The notes under the pieces were generated by a model that saw only the letters and a program-made list of their open reading frames with translations, made no database searches and was not told the DNA's origin. DNA of 64,000 bases, taken from positions 35,863,501-35,927,500 of the forward strand of contig NC_134145.1 of assembly GCF_033958435.1 (NCBI RefSeq), read 5' to 3'. The stretch is from Carettochelys insculpta. Its lineage: Eukaryota; Chordata; Testudines; Carettochelyidae. Of this stretch, positions 45,450 through 55,979 are shown piece after piece. The translations under genes were made by a program, and so were the position numbers. Within the stretch, counting starts at the first letter, position 1. Every line of letters begins with the position of its first letter.

Positions 45450-45600
45450 GGTTTGGGGGCAGGGCCCCTGGATATCTGTGGCTCATTTTCATATCTAGAA
45501 CCTTGCAAATTTGTGGATGTCTGCGGCTCATTTTCGCAGATATGGGTGTGGATGCGGATGAGAATTTTGTATCCACACAGGTCTGTGAGGTCGCAGATCT
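45450..45600. repeat. Imperfect internal duplication of unknown origin
   Basis: Two related units, GGATATCTGTGGCTCATTTT (45,471-45,490) and GGATGTCTGCGGCTCATTTT (45,515-45,534), are followed by GCAGATATGGGTGTGGATGC with further GGAT/GCGGAT words. The motif GCGGAT...GGATGCGGAT resembles interspersed turtle repeats, but I cannot assign a family. Long ORFs over this stretch on both strands are not convincing. Confidence 0.35.
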
Positions 45601-48600
45601 TGCCATCCTCCCCCTTCATTTTCATTCCTCTGTACAGAGCTCTTCCTTGCCTCATTTGTCTCCCCTTTGTAGGTTTTCCTTTGTGCTCTTTCTGTCTTCA
45701 CTACTGCTGTCCATCAGTGGTTTCTCACTATTCCATTCAGGTTCTTAGGCCACTCACACTGTTCTGTTGGGGCCACTATGCTTTTTTCTCCTACTTTGCA
45801 CTCCCCTCATATATTCTCATGTAAATGATTCCCTACTCCTCCATATTCTTTCTTCCCTCATTCAGATTTCTTCAGTGCTTTTTCCCTTCTACCTCTTTAG
45901 ACTCTTCCTCCCTGCCACCTCACATGCAGCGTTGAGGCAGTTGGTCTGGGTCGAACTCTAGCAGTTGCAGATGGCCCTGCGGCAGGAACAGCTCCTCCAA
46001 CAGTGAAATAGGGTCCATTTCCCCAGGGCTCCTCCAATTCTCTTTCCCAGCTGTCCAGGACTGGGTGGGAGGAGGTGGCTCCTTTCACAGCAGAGTCTGG
46101 TGAAAGCTCTAGTCCAGGCTTTGAGACATCCTGGTTGGAGCACTACTGATAGGATCTCATGCCTTCTCAGCTGCGCACAGAGACCTGGCTGAGTGCAGTG
46201 AATTGCTCCAACACTTAATCTCACAAGGAAACAGTGTGATCAATCCAGCCAATGCCTGATGTCATTTACCTATTTCAAGGTTACATTTATTCCTCTGATG
46301 GAAATGAATTCTGGCACCTCTTTCTGTGTGGCGATTGAGCTGCTTCAGGGAACTCACAGAGAAGAGGGCTAGTGTTGCCACTGCGATAGACACGCTGCAT
46401 ATATAGGTGTGTATAGAGGGGTCATTAAAATGTGCATTTGTTAAAATGACTGCTATGATAACTAGGATAGTGAAAGGCTACCTGCCTTGTGTTCTTGTTA
46501 AAATGGCAGTTTTCCAACAGCATGGGAAACTAGTTTAATTACACCTGATATGCATGTTATTTTGACTATGTGTGTGTTTAAGAGGCATTGGACAAAATGT
46601 ACTCCTGGAAAAGACCCTGATATGTGGTCAACAAACCAATAATAACGGGTGTTGATTCACAGGCTTTTTAATCAGAGCATCTGGTTTTCTTTTAAAGCTT
46701 AGAGTAGTGTAAGTGTGGACTGTACTATTGCACCTACAATTTTAATTTAATGTGCTATTCCATGTTTTCCTTAAATAGCAACATTCATCCACAACTCCAC
46801 CACTCTGGTGTTTGAGACATTGTGTTTCCTCCATATTAGGTATAGCAAAATAACTGGAGTAGCTCACCCTGGACTAGATGCTAATTCTTGTTAAATGGTG
46901 ACTTTCTTATTGTGACTACTGTAGGTGTCATTTTGGAGAATAAGCTATTTTCATCACCTCCAGTGCTTAAATGTCTCTTTCAGAAACCCATCATGCATAG
47001 CTCATGATTAGGAAAGGAATTTTAAAGGATGGAACACAGCACAGCACTGCTTGAAAACTAAATGCAAAGACTATATTCTTGATTCCACCCCATTGTGAGC
47101 TTAATTTACCTACTACAGAACAGCAGCTTCTTCATAATGAAAATGACAGAACTGGGGAGGAAAATATCCCACAAAATCCAGAAATCTTTGTAATGTGTGC
47201 TCATTATAAGCCAATAAAGTAGAAAGAATTCATACATTGATTTGACATAGATGCACATTATGTTCATGTATAATATATGTTTGAAGTTTTTATGTGATGA
47301 TGGAGATTGATTAGCATCTCTAATAGTATTGACAAGTAAATAACATCTCTTTTACAGAATCTCTTGCAATGCAAGTATTTTGAGTGGGATTATTATAGAG
47401 AAAAAGTTAACAGAATTTACATTTACTGTGAGCTATACAAGAAACAGCAAATCTATCTGTATGAAGTTCATTTAGCCATATTTTACATATCTTAGAACTG
47501 AAATTTTGTAGCCTACAAAACAATTTATATTTTATCTGTACCATCTAATTAATTAAATGGCCCTAGAGTACCAGACTCACAAATCTCGTTAATAGCTGAA
47601 TACTGAAATAAAGGCTGTTCACCCCTACTAGAATAATATTTGCATATCCCCACCTGTGATGGGTAATAAGTACCTGCCACAAATCAGAATTATGAATTTT
47701 GTACGCCTAACAAAACCACAGGGGAAATTATACCTCAGACATTCCATAATAATTGCAGCTAAGCTGTTTAGTGCCATCCATTTATTCTGCCTGAAGTGTT
47801 TAAAGCAGCAACAGTTGTAAATGAATTCAGGCACACATTCAAAAGAAAATGTTTTCAAAAGTTTTTCTGTCTTTCCATGTGTAATTATCTTTGTAGAATG
47901 TTTAGCTGTGAGTTAGAACAGTCACATATAGAGTTGCAAATTAAAAAATAATTTTAAAGTTGATTTTGTAAGAAACCTGTTCAATTTTGTTCACGAAATT
48001 TTGGAAGTAACTAAGGCCACATTTGCTGTGTTGGTTCCTAGAATGAGAGATGCAGTAACCAGAGCTAGTGGTGTGATTTTTGCATTGCTTGTTTTTCCAG
48101 CATCCCAGATTCCAGTGGGGGACATTAAATGTAAAATCTTGCACAAAAATATACTGCAGTGTAGATTTCCTTTTATAGGCTAGGGAATTGTAACAGTAGA
48201 GTAGGCTCTAGAAGTTGCCTCTGGCTTGTTTATTTTCATGAGAGGAAAAGCAGCCACATCTGTGGAAGGGAACTGAATGAAAGAGCTATGAAATGCAAGT
48301 GGTTTGCATTATATATAATAATGATGATAATGTTACGTTTATGTAGTGACCCAAAGCACCCTCATACAGTATGGGACCCTATTCTTCAATCCTTATTAAA
48401 ACTAAAAACTCAGACCATGGAACTGGGCCTGTACCTTGTAAAGTACTTTGGACTGTAAAGTCTTATATAAATGTACAATATAATGGTGTGTGTGCGTGCG
48501 TGCGTGCACACGTGTGCACGCGTGCATGCACACCCACCCACACGTGTATATGCTGTGAGAGGTAGTGTCGTTTACATGTTTCATTGAGAGTAGAAATATT

Positions 48601-48961
48601 TCTCCTGTTGATGATCCAAAGGGCTTTACGTAAAAAGCTGGTTTAGATTATTCACAGGAAATACTTCAGAGCCTGAAAACTATTAGATTCCTGACACTTC
48701 CGCTCTCCACCTGCACCATCCCAAAGATTGGCTTCATATATGGGCCTGATCATTTTGCAGAGCTTACATACCAATCAGTGCTTAGTGAATAGACTCAAAG
48801 TCAATTTGGCGCTACCATAGAGACCTGAAGGCTGACACTAAAAAGATGGGATACAACTGGTAAAAGCTGGAAAAGATCTCCCAGGATGGGATACTGGCAA
48901 ATGGTTGTCAATAGCCTATGGTCCAAGATGTAGCAGTGGAAGAAACTTACTACTATTATTT

Positions 48962-48998
<37 letters not shown>

Positions 48999-50004
48999 TC
49001 ACTGAGCCAAGCACTAGCTTTCCTAGTAGTGCTCTCAGAGCCTATCTCGCTTTGGTTAGTGGGCATGTCTCAATAATGCATCAGTTTATCTGTGCCACTA
49101 CTGCAGCTTGGATTGTCTTGGAGACTGAAGTGCGTGTTGTCTGCATTGAGGCCTTGCCCAGTCTGGAATTGGTAGAGAGGGGCCCGCTGATGATATGGCA
49201 GAGTGAAGCCAGGCAGGTGAGCACTAGGACCTGTAAGCAGGAACAACGGGGTGGTTGATTTTAAGTACCAGTCTTCCCCCTAGAGTATACACTGTTACAT
49301 CCTGGCATGATAACCTTCACCACAGTCGGTGTCATGATGAAAGGCATGTGGCTGAGGGCTAAAAGTGTCATTGAACAAGGGCAAGCCTAGGTTGGCAAGT
49401 ACCTTCTCAAGCAGCTTGCTACCTGCCTTCTGATGGAAGAGTGAGGTCTGGTTCAGACCTGGACGTCATTTGGAGTGCTTCTACGATGATATGCCTTGAT
49501 GAGTTGAATGGCAACATGCTTGGTGTGTGCCAGCTCACTCCACAATGGTGCACATTTCTCTGCTGTTGAGTATGAGAAGGTGAGGGGATAGCATTGTACT
49601 GAAATATTGCAAAAACTGACTTTTTTTCCTATTTGCTGGCTATTCTGAAAAAAACCAAAACTCCACATTGTTTCCGATCAACCTGAAACACAGATTTTTT
49701 TATATGTTTGGCAAATGTTTCATTTAGATCTTGAGTGCTTTAATGTTTATTTTTAAAAAATTGAAGGAAATTTTGAAATATGTTTTGAAGAAAAAATTCA
49801 AAACCCTTGTTTTGAAAATATTGCAGTGAAATGGATTATTATTTAATTTTTTCAGGCACGATTCAGTTGCAGAATCTTTATATTTTGTTGAAAAAATGTT
49901 TTTGCTGAAAAAGCTCACCCAACTCCACTGAATCAGGGCTGTAGGGTAGCCAGATCTTATTTTGTTGCAAGTGTTGTTATATTAGACTTTTAAATAATCA
50001 ACTC
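45601..50004. other. No gene; two simple repeats
   Basis: A GTGTGCGTGCGTGCGTGCAC-type tract lies at about 48,485-48,545 and a perfect (GT)n run at about 48,966-48,999. The remainder is AT-rich single-copy-looking DNA with short chance ORFs. Confidence 0.5.
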
Positions 50005-50274
50005 TAGAGCTACGTCTATACGTGTATGCTACATCGAAATAGCTTATTTTGGTGTAGCGACATCGAAATAAGCTATTTCGATGAATAGTGTCTACACGTC
50101 CTCCAGGGCTGGTGCCATCGACGTTCAACGTCGACGTTGGGCAGCACCACATCGAAGTAGGTGCTGCAGGGGAGCGTCTACACGCCAAAGCGGCACACAT
50201 CGAAATAAGGGTGCCAGGAACAGCTGCAGACAGGGTCACAGGGCGGACTAGCACTTCTGGGGCAACAGCTAGCC

Positions 50275-50304
50275 GCTCCCTTAAAGGGCCCCTCCCAGAC
50301 ACAC
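50275..50304 (+). promoter_or_regulatory. Putative transposase promoter block (CCCTTAAAGGG)
   Basis: CCGCTCCCTTAAAGGGCCCC followed by TCCCAGACACAC, about 60-90 bp upstream of the transposase start codon. The block is kept almost unchanged in A (23,913-23,940), B (25,155-25,180), C (33,303-33,330), F (61,278-61,307) and, inverted, D (34,810-34,839). The TTAAAG core could serve as a TATA-like element. The position fits a core promoter or a protein-binding site; which one is inference. Confidence 0.5.
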
Positions 50305-50363
50305 TCAGACTGCACAGCACGCAGTCTGCAGAGCCATAGGCACGCACACCTCAGCGAAGCAGT

Positions 50364-51625
50364 ATGGACCCCCAGCAGCAGCAGCCAGAGGTCCACACAG
50401 CCGCCCCTGCTGTCCTCCGCCCTCCCACCTGCTGCACACACCGCTGGCTGTGGAGCTACCCCACGAGCACCGACTGGTGGGAGCAGCTGGTGCTCGGCGA
50501 GTGGGACAACGAGCGCTGGCTCCAGAACTTTTGCATGAGCCGGCAGACATTCCTGGAGCTCTGCCAGTGGCTCACCCCCACACTGAGGCACCAGGACACC
50601 TTCATGCGGCGTGACCTCAGCGTTGAGAAACAGGTCGGCGTCGCTGTCAGGAAGCTGGACATTTCAGACAGCTACCGATCCGTGGGGCAGCAGTTTGGCG
50701 TGGGCAAGGCCACCGTTGGGGCTGTCCTCATGGAGGTAAGAGGACCCACAGGGGGACAGCCCTGGGGGTGGAGGGCAGCCCTGGGGGGTGGAGGGCAGCC
50801 CTTGAGGGGGAGGGCCAGACACACCCTGCACACCCCTCACTGGTGCTGTCCCATGTCCTTCCCCTGCAGGTCGTCCGCACCATCAACGCCCTGCTCCTCC
50901 ACAGGCTCGTGCGGCTTGGGGACCCGCATGCCGCCATCACGGGGTTTGCCAGCCTGGGCTTCCCAAATTGCTTCGGGGCTCTGGATGGGACCCATATCTC
51001 CATCTGTGCCCCGGAGCACAGTGGAGGACACTTCCTGAACAGGAAGGGCTACCATTCGGTGGTCCTCCAGGCCTTGGTGGACAGCTGGGGCCGCTTCCTG
51101 GACATTTATGTTGGGTGGACTGGCAGCATCCACGACGCCCGGGTGTTCAGGAATTCGGGCCTGTACTGCTGGCTGGAGGCAGGGACCTACATCCCCCAGC
51201 GGGAGATCCCTGTGGGCGACACCACCATGCACCTCTGCATCATCGCAGATGCGGTGTACCCCCTCCGGCCCTGGCTCATGCACCATTACATGGGCCACCT
51301 GTCCACCAGCCAGGAGCGCTTCAACACGCGCCTGAACCATGCACGCCAGGTGGTTGAGCGCACTTTTGGCCGCCTCAAAGGGCGTTGGAGGTGTCTCCTC
51401 ACCCGCCTTGATGCGGGCCCCACCAACATCCCCCAGATTGTGGGCGCGTGCAGCGCACTCCACAACCTGGTCAAGAGCAAGGGGGAGGCATTCTTTCAGG
51501 GCTGGGCTGTGGAGGCTGGCAGGGCTGACGTGCAGCCACCTGCTGCCCCCAGTTGCCAGGTGGACCCCGAGAGGATCCGGGTCCGGGAGGCCCTGCGGGC
51601 CCATTTCGACCAGGCTGCAGGGTGA
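50364..51625 (+). CDS. HARBI1-like DDE transposase of element E, open across two exons
   Basis: Exon 1 is 50,364-50,735 (124 codons); the intron 50,736-50,869 (134 nt) has GTAAGAGG donor and CCCCTGCAG acceptor; exon 2 is 50,870-51,625, ending TGA. The product is 375 residues, close to vertebrate HARBI1 (about 350). Visible features: MDPQQQQPEV start, WWEQLVLGEWDNERWL, FLELCQWLTPTLRHQDT, helix-turn-helix VGQQFGVGKATVG (about 103-115), then the DDE domain: ALDGTHISI (Asp163), IHDARVFRNSG (Asp213), IIADAVYPLRPWLM (Asp251) and VVERTFGRLKGRWRCLL (Glu287). Which Asp is the second catalytic one (213 or 251) I leave open; IS5-like spacing favours 251. The protein would cut the element ends in the nucleus and reinsert them with 3-bp duplications. 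No stop or frameshift seen; activity is untested. Confidence 0.9.
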
Positions 51626-51728
51626 ACACTGGTGGGACCTCACTGCACCCCCCCATCCTCCACAACACTCCTTGCCCCCACACCCACACCACAGAGCACC
51701 CAAGAGCACCCCCCCGACTTTTCTTGCA

Positions 51729-51740
51729 AATAAAAATAAA
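51729..51740 (+). terminator. Polyadenylation signals of the transposase gene (element E)
   Basis: Two adjacent AATAAA hexamers about 105 nt after the stop codon, in the same relative place as in B and C. Confidence 0.65.
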
Positions 51741-51790
51741 CCTGTTGTTTTTGAAACCAAAACAAAACAGTGCATTCTGTTATATTAAAA

Positions 51791-51832
51791 TACTAACTAA
51801 CTAACTATAGATAGATATATATACACACAGTG
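51791..51832. repeat. (CTAA)n/(ATAG)n/(CA)n simple repeat between the convergent genes
   Basis: Short run of ACTAACTAACTA then TAGATAGATATATATACACA. It lies in the spacer where the two convergent genes of element E meet. Confidence 0.7.
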
Positions 51833-52019
51833 TAAGAACAAAAGGGGGGAACTATTTACGTGGGGGGGCAGGTACCATAAAAAACAGGATCTAACACAAA
51901 CTATATACACAAACATTATATGATGGGGGATGTGTACAAAGGGGGGGGGGCACGTCCTGGGCCCCGCACCCACTACTGTCCAGCGCCCTGGGTTGGCAGG
52001 CGTGACCCTCGCCTCGGCC

Positions 52020-53527
52020 TCAGCCCTGGTCGAGGCTGGCTGGGGGCCGGGCGAACTGGCAGGTATGGCTGGCGGGTGTCAGCAGGCCCCAGGTCCCCCT
52101 CGGCAGAAGGCCCTGGGGTGGTGGACGGTGGTGGGAGGGCGGTCGAAGCAGCGGGTGGAGCAGTGGGTGGAGTGGCGGGCAGGGCGGGCAGAGTGGCGGG
52201 CAGCGTGGCATGGGGGCCAGATAGTCCGCTATGCGCTCAAAAGTGCGCATAAAGGCCCCCCATGCCTCCTGGTGCCAGGCCAGCGCCCGCTCCTGCAATT
52301 GCAGCTGCCACTCGTCCACCCGCAGGCACTGCTCCGACACCTCCAGCTGCCGCCGGAGGGTTGCGAGCAGCTGGGGGTCCATTGCCATCCTCTGCTGGTG
52401 GTGGCTCCACCGTCGGTCCTGCCCTGGGGCTGGTTGGTGCTCTGCCATGGGGCTGGCCTGCAGCGATGGCCCCGGTGGGCTGTCCGGGACCACTGACACC
52501 TCGCTGGCGCTCTCTGGGCCCTCCAATGGTGCAGCTGTGGAACATAGTGGGGGAAGAAGAGTGGAGACAGCCGTTAGTGTGGCCCCCGAGCCGTGGCCCT
52601 TGTCCCCCAACCCCTCTGCTGCTGGTTCCCCATCCCCGTCCCTGGGAGATGCTGCTGCTGCTGATGGGTGTCCCACCCTGCCCCCGGGGGACCCTAGGTT
52701 CCACTCCCTCCATCCCCAGGGATGGGGGTTGGCACTGTCCTTCTGGGGGGGGCAGGGTCTGATGCACTCTTCTGAGGGACGTGCCACTGCTGTCCTTGGG
52801 GCCATGGTCATCTGGGCATGTGGAGGGCCCTGGTCATTTCTCTTGTCCCCGCCCCTCAACCCTGGGGGTGTGCACCGGGGGGGGTACATACCTGACAGTA
52901 CGCTCCCACGGTCGGGGGACGCCCTCTGGGCCAATGCCCTGCTGGAGCTCCAGGACGGCAGGATTATTTGGAGCACCCCGTCGCTGGAGGAGGATTCCCC
53001 CTCCTCCTCCTCCGGCGTCCCAGGGTGGGCTCCTGGGGTGGCCCCTGGTGTGCGGGGCTTGCCTCCAGGGCGGACTCCACCTGCGGGGCCTGCTGGGGCT
53101 TGTCGGCCGAGGTGTCAAGAGTGGCTGGCAGGGAGGAGGTGTACTGGGGCCCCAGGATGGACCTGAGCTCCCTGTAAAAGGGGCAAGTGGCGGGGGCGGC
53201 CCCAGATCGGCTGGCTGCATCCTGGGCCCGGGCGTAACTCTGCCGCAGCTCCTTAACTTTACTCCTGATGTGGTCAGGAGTGCGGGCAGGGTTACCCTGG
53301 GCGGCCAGGCCCTCAGCCAGCCGAGCAAACGCATCCGCGTTCCGCCTCTTGCTCCCCATTACCTGGAGCACCTCCTCCTCGCTCCAGAGCCCCAGCAGGT
53401 CCTGAAGCTCAGCCTCCGTCCAGGAGGGGCCCCGCTGCCTTTTCCCAGGCTGGCTGCCAGGCTGGGAGCCCTGGCTCCCCTTTGCGGGGGTGCCCTGGGG
53501 GCGCTTGGGGGGCTGGCGGGCGGCCAT
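52020..53527 (-). CDS. Myb/SANT-like DNA-binding protein of element E (two exons; internal stop likely)
   Basis: Exon 1 begins MAARQPPKRPQGTPAKG at 53,527. Residues about 35-125 are a trihelix/Myb-type domain: GPSWTEAELQDLLGLWSEEE, EVLQVMGSKRRNADAFARLA, ARTPDHIRSKVKELRQSYAR, then CPFYRELRSILG; no frameshift here, unlike B and C. The frame stays open for 187 codons and meets TAA at 52,964, before the GTATGT donor (52,891). After a CACAG acceptor, exon 2 (52,534-52,020) encodes MDPQLLATLRRQLEVSEQCL, ERALAWHQEAWGAFMRTFER and a Pro-rich tail, likely a coiled or partner-binding region. Either the stop truncates the protein or the 187-residue form is functional. It is convergent with the transposase; presumed to bind the subterminal repeats. 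Confidence 0.7.
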
Positions 53528-53965
53528 CGCAGCAGGGGGGTGTCTTGGGGCTGCAGGGAGGCGTGCAGGCTAGCTGCGTGTTACTGCTGCTGCTTGCACG
53601 CGCTCTCAGCTTCCTGCACAGGAAGGCAGGGGGCAGGGAGCTTTAAGGGGCTGCTGCACGCGGTGACCATCGAGCTCAGGGGCTGGAGAGAGCGTCTCTC
53701 AACCCCTCAGCTGATGGCTGCCATGGCGGACCCCACTCTTTCGATGTTGCGGGACGCGGATTGTCTACACATGCCCTACTTCGACATTCAACTTCGAAGT
53801 AGGGCGCTATTCACATCCCCTGATGGGGATAGCGACTTCGATGTCTCGCCGCCTTACATCGATGTCAACTTCGAAATAGCGCTTGCCCCGTGTAGACATG
53901 GCGGGCACTATTTCAAAGTTGGCGCAGCTACTTCGAAGTAGCCGGCACGTGTAGATGCGTCTTAG

Positions 53966-54900
53966 CTTTAACATAAATGCATGAAAATTTCTGCTTTTCT
54001 TTTATTTTCTTTTTTAAAGCCAAGTCCTCATGGTTGCAAAGAAAAGCATGTAAGCACCCTCAATTGTATAGGACCAAACAAAAACAACCCACGTTTTTAT
54101 TTGGGTAAATCTTAGTCTTCTAAGCCAGCCTCATAATTTTCACTCTGGCTCGTGATTGTTGAATGCTTTTGGTTGTCAGTGCTCATGATTTTCCTTAAAA
54201 TATAGGACTAGCAGTCACTCTGGACAAACAGAGTTGGAGAAAAGGTTTAGTTTCCCCAGTCAAAAAAGACAGAAGCCTCTTGCCTCTCCCTGCACAGACA
54301 GAAAGGGAAAAATACTTCTGGGGGAATTGTGTGGTACTGTGCTCCCACAGACTTTCCCGTCCCCCAGAATTTCTTTGCTTTTCTGCTCCTCTGTGTAATT
54401 ACTCAAGCATCAAGGCCATTTTAAGGTCTTGGGCTAAAATATTCACAATAGAGATGAACATTTCAGTAGAATGTAACACACAATCCTCCAGAACCTGAGA
54501 TTGTAGTGCAGAATTATTCTTGGAATCATATGGGTGGCTTTTGCTGAGTTATCCTGACAATAGACATTTTCTTGTGGTGGGCAGGGACAGCACTGTGAAA
54601 ATGAAGTTCCTGTTGCTATAAATTTCCCCATTTGTATGCAATGTGTGTCCCATATCATTTTTACCAGTGTTCTAGTAAAGGATTTAAGAAAATAATTAGG
54701 ATTTATGTGTTCAAAAGGATGGGGGCATAATGCAGTGAATCACAAGGAGGTGATTAAGTCAGGTTGTCTGTGTCTTTCAAGGCTGAGATCAATGAGTCGC
54801 TGGGTTTAAGCGAGAGAGTTTATAGTCTCTTACCAGAATGAAGTGAAGTTTAAAATTACATTTTATATTTGTGAAGGACTAATAGTCAAGGTCCCTATGG
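53966..54900. other. No feature recognised
   Basis: AT-rich DNA right of element E; short chance ORFs only. Confidence 0.4.
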
Positions 54901-54902
54901 AT

Positions 54903-55160
54903 TGTCATATACTCATAGATGTTAAGGCTGAAGGGACCCTAATGATCATTTAGTATGACTTCTTGCACATTGCTAGCTGCACAACCTAACCAACCCCCTC
55001 CTGTAGTAGACCCATAACCCCTAGCTGAGTTAATGAAGTCCTCAAATAATGATGTAAAGATTTCAAGTTACAGCGAAGCCACCATTTATACTAGTTTAAA
55101 TCAGCAAGTGACCTTTGCCCCATGCTGCAGAGAAAGGCAGTGATGTTCTTACCCGTAGCC
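54903..55160 (-). repeat. CR1-type LINE 3' UTR fragment
   Basis: CTCATAGATGTTAAGGCTGA, then GACCCTAATGATCATTTAGT, CCCCTCCTGTAGTAGACCC and CAGCAAGTGACCTTTGCCCC are phrases of a turtle CR1 3' UTR seen in reverse orientation (the plus strand begins with the complement of the element's end). Diverged and non-coding. Confidence 0.6.
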
Positions 55161-55979
55161 AGAATACACTGCTGTGTAAGCCACCCAAAAATTTGGGTCA
55201 TCACTGGGTCTTAATGGCCACCCACTTCTTGCTCTCTCTGTTCTGTGGCTCTGCTTCCTGCAGAGAGGTTCTAGTTAACGTAAAAGTGCAAAAGCCTGCC
55301 AGACTTATTAGCAGAACACTGAACCTGTGAAAGAGCCATTCAGGTGGTAATGAAGCCATTTAACAGGCATTTGCCAACCCTAGATATATCGTGTCAGTTA
55401 CTGAATTCACTGTGTTACGCTGCAAAACCTTAGGCTATGTCTGGATTACAGGAATTTGTCGGCAGAAATTTGCGTAGGAAGATACCTTACGACAAAACTT
55501 CTGTTGACAGATCGTGTCCAGACTGCTAGGCAAATTGAAAGAGCAGTTTGTTCTGTCAACAGTGAGCAGCCAGACTGCCTGGCTGCTCTACCAGCTAAAT
55601 GGCTACCCAGAACTACAGCAGACATGGTCTCAGGTCACCAGATCTTTCCAGGAGCCCCAGCGAGAAGTGCCCTTGAAGGGAGCTCCCAGATGTCCAGTCC
55701 CTGCCTATGCTGCAGGTGTGCCTACCTCCTCGAGGGAGAGCCCAGCTTGAGCAGGGCTTTGCATCTTTCTGGGAGACAAAGTTCATTCCAAGGAGCCATG
55801 CTGCCAAAGCAGCCCTTGGGTTTGTGTTGGCCTCACACAGAAATGCTGCAGCAGCTACTGCACCTTCTAACTGCTGTCCTCCTCTTCCTCACAGAGAGCA
55901 AGCCTGATACAGACCACTTGCAAGGACCTTATGGTAGCTGCAGAATGCTCACTCCTGCATCTGCTCCCCTCAGTGCACA

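Larger units (their letters stand above)
50008..53962 (+). mobile_element. PIF/Harbinger element 'E', best-preserved two-gene copy; duplication TAG
   Basis: A 3,955-bp element. It starts AGCTACGTCTATACGTG, ends CACGTGTAGATGCGTCT, and is flanked by TAG at 50,005-50,007 and 53,963-53,965. Layout: left arm and 5' UTR, rightward two-exon transposase open throughout (50,364-51,625), a polyadenylation signal, a short spacer with an ATAG/ACAC simple repeat, a leftward Myb/SANT gene (53,527-52,020) and the right arm. Subterminal copies of CTTCGAAGTAG and TCGAAATAGC occur in both arms. The ends are of the CACGTG subfamily shared with MITEs D and F. The low level of lesions makes it the youngest-looking Harbinger here. 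Confidence 0.95.

Noticed and set aside
45174..45824. 216-codon ORF as a possible host exon
   Set aside because: Contains an internally duplicated repeat, no recognisable domain, and no convincing splice context.
48485..48999. CRISPR-like or regulatory array
   Set aside because: These are ordinary (GTGC)n and (GT)n microsatellites without spacers; the window is eukaryotic.
50837..51775. 312-codon open frame on the minus strand opposite the E transposase
   Set aside because: Same reason: a GC-rich antisense shadow of a confirmed coding exon.
52231..53941. Long plus-strand open frames (311 and 386 codons) across the E Myb gene
   Set aside because: Antisense shadows in GC-rich sequence; the minus strand carries the Myb signature residues and splice sites.
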